Position numbers and translations under genes: made by a program. From Pseudomonas lijiangensis (GTDB taxonomy: Bacteria; Pseudomonadota; Gammaproteobacteria; Pseudomonadales; Pseudomonadaceae), in NCBI RefSeq assembly GCF_018968705.1, contig NZ_CP076668.1, positions 5,095,001 to 5,159,000 on the forward strand: 64,000 nt of DNA, given 5' to 3'. Below are positions 57,844-64,000 of the stretch, one piece after another. How positions within the stretch are numbered: the first letter of the stretch is position 1; every line of letters starts with the position of its first letter. The notes beneath the pieces are model-generated. The model searched no databases. It worked only from the letters and a program-made list of their open reading frames with translations, and was not told where the DNA came from.

Positions 57844-58056
57844 GGGCTAGACGCTCCTAATACAAAATAATTAGCCTTGCGGCTACAGCTTGTCGCCGAG
57901 ATATTCCGGGCAAGTAAAAACACGGGCTCAGGCGAGCCGGCAATTCTAGTCCTACCGCAGAAACGAATCAAGCCCCAAAAGGGGCTTGATTTGATTTCCC
58001 GACTCACCTGGCATCGATTTCTTGCGAAACCGACGACAGGTAGCGAGAGGTACGTC
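57844..58056 (-). promoter_or_regulatory. Hairpin-bearing gap between rpsN and rpsH
   Basis: All other gaps within the S10 and spc clusters here are 0-28 bases, but this one is 213. It holds a strong stem (AATCAAGCCCC and GGGGCTTGATT, 57966-57991, loop of four) and a smaller one (GGCTC and GAGCC, 57935-57948), transcribed toward rpsH. The first is followed on the minus strand by CGTTTC rather than a full T run. Possible roles are an attenuator, an RNA processing site, an internal promoter region or an autoregulatory S8 target. Confidence 0.6.
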
Positions 58057-58362
58057 TTACCAGCTGGCTTTAACCAGACCCGGTACGTCGCCACGCATTG
58101 CTGCTTCACGCAGCTTGTTACGGCCCAGGCCGAACTTGCGATAGACGCCGTGTGGACGACCGGTGATGCGGCAACGGTTGCGCATGCGCGAAGCGCTTGC
58201 GTCACGTGGTTGCTTCTGCAGAGCTACGGTAGCTTCCCAACGCGCTTCTGGACTTGCGTTCAGATCAACGATGATTGCTTTGAGCGCTGCACGCTTCACG
58301 GCGAACTTGGCAACGGTGAGCTGACGCTTCAGCTCACGGTTTTTCATGCTCTTCTTGGCCAT
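58057..58362 (-). CDS. rpsN: 30S ribosomal protein S14 (zinc-free form)
   Basis: ATG 58362 gives the 101-residue [20 protein letters not shown] start; the longer frame to 58428 is not real. [20 protein letters not shown] lacks the CxxC pairs, so this is the C- (zinc-independent) S14. It lies 13 bases after rplE. Confidence 0.98.
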   Translation of the reverse strand: MAKKSMKNRELKRQLTVAKFAVKRAALKAIIVDLNASPEARWEATVALQKQPRDASASRMRNRCRITGRPHGVYRKFGLGRNKLREAAMRGDVPGLVKASW

Positions 58363-58375
58363 TTTCCTACTCCAA

Positions 58376-58915
58376 TCAGTTGCGGAACGGGAATTTGAAA
58401 GCACGCAGCAGTGCGCGACCTTCATCATCGTTCTTGGCAGTGGTGGTCAGGGTAATGTCCAGACCGCGGAGAGCATCGATCTTGTCGTAGTCGATTTCCG
58501 GGAAGATGATCTGCTCTTTTACGCCCATGCTGTAGTTGCCACGACCATCGAAGGACTTGGCATTCAGGCCGCGGAAGTCGCGAACCCGAGGCAGGGAGAT
58601 CGACAGCAGACGATCCAGGAACTCGTACATACGATCGCGGCGCAGAGTTACTTTGACGCCGATCGGCCAACCTTCACGGACTTTAAAGCCAGCGATGGAT
58701 TTCCGAGCGTAAGTCACAACAACTTTTTGACCGGTGATCTTTTCCAGGTCAGCAACAGCGTGCTCGATGACTTTTTTGTCGCCGATCGCTTCGCCCAGAC
58801 CCATGTTCAGGGTGATTTTGGTAACGCGCGGAACTTCCATCACGTTCGCCAGCTTAAGTTCTTCCTTAAGCTTCGGAGCGATTTCCTTCCGGTAAATCTC
58901 TTTTAGTCGTGCCAT
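58376..58915 (-). CDS. rplE: 50S ribosomal protein L5
   Basis: The 179-residue 5S-binding protein has [36 protein letters not shown] and GMDI-equivalent [20 protein letters not shown]. It bridges 5S rRNA and the P-site tRNA. It is 20 bases after rplX. Confidence 0.99.
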   Translation of the reverse strand: MARLKEIYRKEIAPKLKEELKLANVMEVPRVTKITLNMGLGEAIGDKKVIEHAVADLEKITGQKVVVTYARKSIAGFKVREGWPIGVKVTLRRDRMYEFLDRLLSISLPRVRDFRGLNAKSFDGRGNYSMGVKEQIIFPEIDYDKIDALRGLDITLTTTAKNDDEGRALLRAFKFPFRN

Positions 58916-58935
58916 GGTCTTCTACCTAGCAGTGT

Positions 58936-59250
58936 TCAAGCATCAACCGCTTTTTGGGTCGACTTGAAGACACGAATTTTCTTGCCGTCTTCAACTTTGA
59001 AACCAACGCGGTCAGCCTTGTTGGTTGCGCCGTTGAAAATGGCGACGTTGGAAGCGTGCAATGGCGCTTCTTTCTCGACGATACCGCCCTGTACGCCCGA
59101 CATCGGGTTTGGCTTGGTATGACGCTTCACCAGGTTGATCCCACCAACGACCAGACGGTCGTCAGCGAGAACCTTGAGCACCTTACCGCGCTTACCTTTG
59201 TCTTTGCCGGCGATCACGATGATCTCGTCGTCACGACGAATCTTTTGCAT
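58936..59250 (-). CDS. rplX: 50S ribosomal protein L24
   Basis: The 104-residue KOW-domain protein starts [20 protein letters not shown] and has [20 protein letters not shown]. It initiates 50S assembly. It lies 11 bases after rplN. Confidence 0.99.
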   Translation of the reverse strand: MQKIRRDDEIIVIAGKDKGKRGKVLKVLADDRLVVGGINLVKRHTKPNPMSGVQGGIVEKEAPLHASNVAIFNGATNKADRVGFKVEDGKKIRVFKSTQKAVDA

Positions 59251-59261
59251 GTCGGATCTCC

Positions 59262-59630
59262 TTACAGAACTTCTGGGGCGAGCGAGACGATCTTCATGAA
59301 CTTCTCAGTACGAAGTTCACGGGTCACTGGCCCAAAGATACGGGTACCGATCGGCTCTTGCTTGTTGTTCAGAAGAACAGCAGCGTTGCCATCGAAGCGG
59401 ATGATGGAGCCGTCTGCACGACGAACACCATGGCGAGTGCGGACTACAACAGCAGTCATCACTTGGCCTTTTTTCACCTTACCGCGCGGAATTGCTTCCT
59501 TGACGGTCACTTTGATGATGTCACCGATACCAGCGTAACGACGATGGGAGCCACCCAGCACCTTGATGCACATAACGCGGCGAGCGCCGCTGTTATCGGC
59601 CACATCGAGCATGGATTGAGTCTGAATCAT
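59262..59630 (-). CDS. rplN: 50S ribosomal protein L14
   Basis: The 122-residue protein starts [20 protein letters not shown] and ends [20 protein letters not shown] plus L. It is conventionally the first gene of the spc operon; here it is only 23 bases after rpsQ, with no clear terminator between. Confidence 0.99.
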   Translation of the reverse strand: MIQTQSMLDVADNSGARRVMCIKVLGGSHRRYAGIGDIIKVTVKEAIPRGKVKKGQVMTAVVVRTRHGVRRADGSIIRFDGNAAVLLNNKQEPIGTRIFGPVTRELRTEKFMKIVSLAPEVL

Positions 59631-59653
59631 ATAATTTCTCCGACCCCTAGTCC

Positions 59654-59920
59654 TTAGACTTCCACAGCGCGTTCGAGGATATCAACCAATGCCCAAGACT
59701 TGGTCTTGGCTACCGGACGAGTTTCACGAATAGTGACTTTGTCGCCGATATGGCACTGATTGGTTTCGTCGTGCGCGTGCAGCTTAGTCGAACGCTTAAC
59801 GTATTTACCGTAGATCGGGTGCTTTACGCGACGCTCAATCAGAACGGTGATGGTCTTGTCCATCTTGTCGCTGACAACACGGCCAGTCAGCGTACGGACG
59901 GTTTTTTCGGCTTCAGCCAT
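59654..59920 (-). CDS. rpsQ: 30S ribosomal protein S17
   Basis: The 88-residue OB-fold protein has [20 protein letters not shown] and [20 protein letters not shown]. It binds early to 16S rRNA. It ends the S10 operon in the E. coli scheme and is two bases after rpmC. Confidence 0.99.
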   Translation of the reverse strand: MAEAEKTVRTLTGRVVSDKMDKTITVLIERRVKHPIYGKYVKRSTKLHAHDETNQCHIGDKVTIRETRPVAKTKSWALVDILERAVEV

Positions 59921-59922
59921 GA

Positions 59923-60114
59923 TTACTTACCTGCCTGCTGGTTGAGCACAGTCTTCACGCGAGCGATGTCACGCTTAACTTGCGAGAGCAGGTGAGACTG
60001 CCCCAACTGGCCAGTTGCTTTCTGCATACGCAGATTGAACTGGTCGCGCAGCAGGCCGAGCAGTTGCTCGTTCAGCTGCTGTGCTGATTTTTCACGAAGT
60101 TCATTCGCTTTCAT
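59923..60114 (-). CDS. rpmC: 50S ribosomal protein L29
   Basis: The 63-residue helical hairpin protein starts at ATG 60114 ([20 protein letters not shown]); its A overlaps the rplP stop (TGATG). It lies near the exit tunnel and helps dock trigger factor and SRP. Confidence 0.98.
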
Positions 60115-60527
60115 CACATCACCGTCCGCTTAACAAAGGAGGTGGCGAGCGGCAGCTTTGCAGCAGCCAGGGCGAAAGCCTCACGCGCCAGCTCTTCAGT
60201 AACACCCTCGATTTCATACAGGACTTTGCCTGGCTGAATCTGGGCAACCCAGTACTCGACGTTACCCTTACCTTTACCCATACGAACTTCGAGGGGCTTT
60301 TTGGAAATAGGCTTGTCCGGGAATACACGGATCCAGATCTTGCCGCCACGTTTAACGTGACGGGTCAGAGCACGACGCGCTGACTCGATCTGACGAGCGG
60401 TGAGACGACCACGAGCTACAGACTTCAGCGCGAATTCGCCGAAGCTGACTTTGCTACCGCGCAATGCCAGACCACGGTTGTGGCCAGTCATTTGCTTGCG
60501 GAACTTCGTACGCTTTGGTTGCAACAT
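60114..60527 (-). CDS. rplP: 50S ribosomal protein L16
   Basis: The 137-residue protein starts [20 protein letters not shown] and has [20 protein letters not shown]. It positions A-site tRNA. The [20 protein letters not shown] region holds the Arg that is hydroxylated by RoxA/YcfD in some species. Confidence 0.99.
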
Positions 60528-60539
60528 TTGGCGTACCCC

Positions 60540-61226
60540 TTACTTAGCAGCTTTTTTACGAGGCGCTGGTGCTTGTGGTTTCAGTTCTTCTTGGCGACCA
60601 CCAATTACTTCGCCTTTGAAGATCCAAACCTTTACACCGATCACACCATAAGTGGTGTGAGCTTCGTAGTTGGCATAGTCGATGTCGGCACGCAGGGTGT
60701 GCAGTGGCACACGACCTTCGCGATACCATTCAGTACGTGCGATTTCAGCACCGCCGAGACGACCGCTCACTTGGATTTTGATGCCTTTGGCACCAATGCG
60801 CATGGCGTTCTGTACAGCGCGCTTCATGGCGCGACGGAACATTACACGACGCTCCAGCTGCTGAGCTACGCTCTGCGCAACCAGCATACCGTCGAGCTCC
60901 GGCTTGCGGATCTCTTCGATATTGATGTGCACAGGCACACCCATTTGCTTGGTCAGGTCCTGACGCAGTTTCTCAACATCTTCACCTTTCTTCCCGATAA
61001 CGATACCTGGACGAGCGGTGTGGATGGTGATGCGTGCTGTCTGAGCCGGACGATGGATATCGATACGGCTTACGGACGCGCTTTTTAGTTTGTCTTGGAG
61101 GTACTCACGCACCTGCAGATCTGCCAGCAGGTAGTCTGCGTAAGTGCGACCGTCTGCGTACCAGACGGAGGTGTGCTCCTTGACGATTCCCAGGCGAATG
61201 CCAATGGGATGTACTTTCTGACCCAT
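60540..61226 (-). CDS. rpsC: 30S ribosomal protein S3
   Basis: ATG 61226 gives the 228-residue product starting [20 protein letters not shown]; the frame to 61310 only extends into the rplV gene. The KH domain ([17 protein letters not shown]) and [20 protein letters not shown] are intact. It lines the mRNA entry tunnel. Confidence 0.99.
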   Translation of the reverse strand: MGQKVHPIGIRLGIVKEHTSVWYADGRTYADYLLADLQVREYLQDKLKSASVSRIDIHRPAQTARITIHTARPGIVIGKKGEDVEKLRQDLTKQMGVPVHINIEEIRKPELDGMLVAQSVAQQLERRVMFRRAMKRAVQNAMRIGAKGIKIQVSGRLGGAEIARTEWYREGRVPLHTLRADIDYANYEAHTTYGVIGVKVWIFKGEVIGGRQEELKPQAPAPRKKAAK

Positions 61227-61239
61227 CTCTTCGACTCCG

Positions 61240-61572
61240 TTACTTGTCAGCGACCTTGACAGTGATATGGCAAGACCGCTTGACGATGCGATCAGCACGG
61301 CCTTTGGCACGTGGCATGATGCGCTTCAGCGAACGCCCTTCGTTGACGAAAACGGTGGAGACCTTCAGGTCATCAACGTCTGCGCCTTCGTTATGCTCGG
61401 CGTTGGCTACAGCCGACTCCAGCACTTTCTTCAGGATCTCGGCGGCTTTCTTACTGCTGAAAGCCAACAGGTTGAGCGCTTCGCCCACCTTCTTCCCGCG
61501 GATCTGGTCGGCGACCAAGCGGGCTTTCTGGGCGGAGATTCGAGCGCCCGACAACTTAGCGGCTACTTCCAT
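61240..61572 (-). CDS. rplV: 50S ribosomal protein L22
   Basis: The 110-residue protein has [20 protein letters not shown] and the tunnel-lining beta-hairpin [20 protein letters not shown], the site of some macrolide-resistance changes. It is 13 bases after rpsS. Confidence 0.99.
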   Translation of the reverse strand: MEVAAKLSGARISAQKARLVADQIRGKKVGEALNLLAFSSKKAAEILKKVLESAVANAEHNEGADVDDLKVSTVFVNEGRSLKRIMPRAKGRADRIVKRSCHITVKVADK

Positions 61573-61585
61573 CGTTCCTTACCCC

Positions 61586-61861
61586 TTAACGCTTGGCTTT
61601 CTTGTCTGCCACGTGCCCACGATAAGTGCGGGTACCGGCAAACTCGCCCAGTTTATGGCCGACCATGTCTTCGCTCACGAGAACTGGGACATGTTGACGA
61701 CCGTTATGCACAGCAATGGTCAGACCGACCATTTGTGGCAGGATCATCGAACGACGCGACCAGGTTTTCACTGGTTTGCGATCGTTCTTTTCCGCCGCCA
61801 CTTCGATCTTCTTCAGTAGGTGAAGATCAATAAAAGGACCTTTTTTCAGAGAACGTGGCAC
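61586..61861 (-). CDS. rpsS: 30S ribosomal protein S19
   Basis: The 91-residue head protein starts [20 protein letters not shown] and has [20 protein letters not shown]. It is 16 bases after rplB. Confidence 0.99.
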   Translation of the reverse strand: MPRSLKKGPFIDLHLLKKIEVAAEKNDRKPVKTWSRRSMILPQMVGLTIAVHNGRQHVPVLVSEDMVGHKLGEFAGTRTYRGHVADKKAKR

Positions 61862-61877
61862 TGTCGTATCCCTCTAT

Positions 61878-62702
61878 TTACTTGCGACGACGGACGATCA
61901 TTTTGTCGGTACGCTTATTACCACGAGTCTTCGCGCCCTTAGTCGGGAAGCCCCACGGCGATACCGGATGACGACCACCAGAGGTACGACCTTCACCACC
62001 ACCATGTGGGTGGTCAACCGGGTTCATGGCAACACCACGAACGGTTGGGCGAACGCCACGCCAGCGTTTGGCACCAGCTTTACCCAGGGAACGCAGGCTG
62101 TGCTCGGAGTTCGAGACTTCACCAAGCGTTGCACGGCACTCAGCCAGTACTTTACGCATCTCACCGGAGCGAAGACGCAGAGTAACGTACACACCTTCAC
62201 GAGCGATCAGCTGTGCAGAAGCACCAGCGGAACGAGCGATCTGTGCGCCTTTACCTGGTTTCAGTTCGATGCCGTGTACGGTGCTACCAACTGGAATGTT
62301 GCGCAGTTGAAGAGCGTTGCCTGGCTTGATTGGAGCCAGAGCACCAGCAATCAGCTGGTCGCCAGCACTCACGCCTTTAGGGGCGATGATGTAGCGACGC
62401 TCGCCGTCTGCGTACAGCAGCAAAGCGATGTGAGCAGTACGGTTTGGATCGTATTCGATACGCTCGACAGTGGCAGCGATGCCATCTTTGTCGTTGCGAC
62501 GGAAGTCAACCAAACGATAATGCTGCTTATGACCACCACCCACGTGACGTGTAGTGATACGGCCATTGTTGTTACGACCACCAGACTTCGATTTTTTCTC
62601 GAGCAGCGGTGCGTGAGGAGCGCCTTTATGCAGCTCCTGGTTGACCACCTTGACCACAAAACGGCGGCCAGGGGAAGTCGGTTTGCATTTAACGATTGCC
62701 AT
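61878..62702 (-). CDS. rplB: 50S ribosomal protein L2
   Basis: The 274-residue protein has the oligonucleotide-binding [20 protein letters not shown] region and the peptidyl-transferase-near [20 protein letters not shown] with its conserved His. It is needed for subunit association. It is 14 bases after rplW. Confidence 0.99.
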   Translation of the reverse strand: MAIVKCKPTSPGRRFVVKVVNQELHKGAPHAPLLEKKSKSGGRNNNGRITTRHVGGGHKQHYRLVDFRRNDKDGIAATVERIEYDPNRTAHIALLLYADGERRYIIAPKGVSAGDQLIAGALAPIKPGNALQLRNIPVGSTVHGIELKPGKGAQIARSAGASAQLIAREGVYVTLRLRSGEMRKVLAECRATLGEVSNSEHSLRSLGKAGAKRWRGVRPTVRGVAMNPVDHPHGGGEGRTSGGRHPVSPWGFPTKGAKTRGNKRTDKMIVRRRK

Positions 62703-62716
62703 GATGCACCCCTTCC

Positions 62717-63016
62717 TTACTCAGCACTGCTGCTGAAATCGAGATCTTGGCCTGGCTGAAGGGAGATAACTGCCTTCTTCCAGTCATTACGCTTGCCCAG
62801 ACCGCGAGCAGTGCGCTTGCTCTTACCCAGAACATTCAGGGTAGTAACACGCTCTACTTTCACGCTGAACAGGCTTTCGACGGCCTTCTTGATTTCCAGC
62901 TTGGTTGCGTCAGTAGCAACCTTGAAAACGAACTGGCCTTTCTTGTCAGCCAGAACCGTGGCCTTCTCGGAAACGTGCGGGCCAAGTAGAACTTTAAATA
63001 CGCGTTCCTGGTTCAT
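62717..63016 (-). CDS. rplW: 50S ribosomal protein L23
   Basis: The 99-residue exit-tunnel protein has [20 protein letters not shown], the conserved surface with Glu that docks trigger factor and SRP. It overlaps rplD by four bases. Confidence 0.99.
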
Positions 63017-63615
63017 CCCAGCAGCTCCTCGAATTTCTTCACGGCCGACACAGTGATCAACACTTTGTCGTATGCGATCAGACTAACTGGATCGGAACCT
63101 TGAACATCACGTACATCGACGTGAGGCAGGTTACGAGCAGCCAGGTACAGATTCTGGTCAACAGCGTCAGACACGATCAGAACATCGGTCAGACCCATGC
63201 CATTCAGCTTGCTCAGCAGATCTTTGGTTTTCGGTGCTTCGACAGCGAAGTCCTGAACCACGACCAGACGATCAGTACGGACCAGCTCACCAAGGATGGA
63301 ACGCAGAGCAGCGCGATACATCTTCTTGTTGAGTTTCTGGGTGTGATCCTGAGGACGAGCTGCGAAAGTGGTACCGCCGCCACGCCAGATTGGGCTACGG
63401 ATAGTACCGGCACGAGCGCGGCCAGTACCCTTCTGACGCCATGGGCGCTTACCGCCACCGGAAACGTCGGAACGGGTCTTTTGCTGCTTGCTGCCCTGAC
63501 GACCGCCAGCCATGTAGGCTACGACTGCCTGGTGCACCAGTGTCTCGTTGAATTCGCCGCCAAATGTCAGTTCGGAAACTTCGATTGCTTGAGCGTCATT
63601 TACATTTAATTGCAT
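63013..63615 (-). CDS. rplD: 50S ribosomal protein L4
   Basis: The 200-residue protein has the tunnel loop [20 protein letters not shown] and [20 protein letters not shown]. In E. coli L4 also represses the S10 operon by binding its leader, which here would lie outside the window. It is 12 bases after rplC. Confidence 0.99.
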
Positions 63616-63627
63616 GTCAGCTTCCCC

Positions 63628-64000
63628 TTAACCGCGAGCCTTGGCTGCTGGACGTACAACCAGATTGCCGCCAGTAGCGCCAGGAACAGCGCCCTTGACC
63701 AACAACAGATTGCGTTCAGCGTCCACGCGCACTACTTCGAGGGACTGCACGGTCACGCGCTCAGCGCCCATATGACCGGACATTTTTTTGCCCTTGAATA
63801 CACGACCAGGAGTCTGGCACTGGCCGATAGAGCCTGGGACGCGGTGGGATACGGAGTTACCGTGGGTGTTATCCTGACCACGGAAATTCCAGCGCTTGAT
63901 CGTACCCTGGAAGCCTTTACCTTTGGACTGACCGGTTACATCAACCAGTTGACCAGCAGCGAAGATTTCAGCGTTGATCAGATCGCCAGCCTTGTATTCG
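63628..64000 (-). CDS. rplC: 50S ribosomal protein L3 (5' end outside window)
   Basis: The C-terminal 123 residues of about 211 are present, ending [10 protein letters not shown] at TAA 63630-63628. [20 protein letters not shown] (encoded near 63840-63900) contains the Gln that PrmB methylates in many bacteria. The gene continues past the right edge; rpsJ should follow. Confidence 0.97.
   Translation of the reverse strand, partial: EYKAGDLINAEIFAAGQLVDVTGQSKGKGFQGTIKRWNFRGQDNTHGNSVSHRVPGSIGQCQTPGRVFKGKKMSGHMGAERVTVQSLEVVRVDAERNLLLVKGAVPGATGGNLVVRPAAKARG

Overview
The window is chromosomal DNA of a fluorescent Pseudomonas, most likely of the P. syringae group. The evidence is gene order. The ribosomal operons followed by rplQ, katA, a ferritin, uvrA (divergent) and MFS-ssb match the arrangement I remember from P. 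aeruginosa and P. syringae, as do nrdR-ribD-ribC-ribB-ribH-nusB-thiL-pgpA-ribA, xseB-ispA-dxs, and a zinc-type ABC cluster beside oprG. Pseudomonas-type REP palindromes recur in the spacers. The species assignment is an inference from memory; nothing was searched.

Layout. 1-8309 (minus) is the 5' part of a giant RTX protein (at least 2769 residues) carrying a subtilisin-like S8 domain and a proprotein-convertase P-domain; its 3' end lies left of the window. A small membrane protein sits just upstream. 9.0-13.4 kb holds independent accessory genes: an EamA exporter, a YghU-type glutathione transferase, a YhcG/DUF1016 PDDEXK nuclease and cystathionine beta-lyase. 13.5-16.7 kb is isoprenoid precursor synthesis (xseB, ispA, dxs). 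16.7-23.9 kb (minus) is a long riboflavin/nusB/thiL/pgpA operon led by nrdR. 24.1-26.2 kb encodes a YbaY-like lipoprotein, a methyltransferase and a CnoX-type thioredoxin.

26.2-29.0 kb (minus) is a compact secondary-metabolism unit: a PhlD-like type III polyketide synthase, an aldo/keto reductase and an NTF2-fold protein. Divergent from it, 29.2-32.4 kb is a histidine-rich DUF2796 (ZrgA-like) zinc operon with an ABC ATPase, an FtsX-type permease and a DUF3299 protein, followed by oprG with an Anr-like box. 33.2-38.0 kb has a membrane protein, two sugar-nucleotide dehydratase/reductase genes and a large MscS channel. A decayed DUF1348 gene follows. 38.7-43.3 kb is a catabolic cassette: LysR regulator, CaiB/BaiF CoA-transferase, HMG-CoA-lyase-type enzyme and ACS-family MFS importer.

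43.6-64.0 kb is core genome: ssb, a YajR-like MFS gene, uvrA, ferritin, katA, then the alpha, spc and S10 ribosomal operons, all minus strand, running off the right edge inside rplC. No tRNA, rRNA, CRISPR array, insertion sequence or prophage was recognised. The best candidates for something less described are the RTX subtilase with Glu at the catalytic Asp position, the three-gene type III PKS unit, the LysR/CoA-transferase/lyase/MFS cassette, and a 213-base hairpin-bearing gap inside the spc operon.
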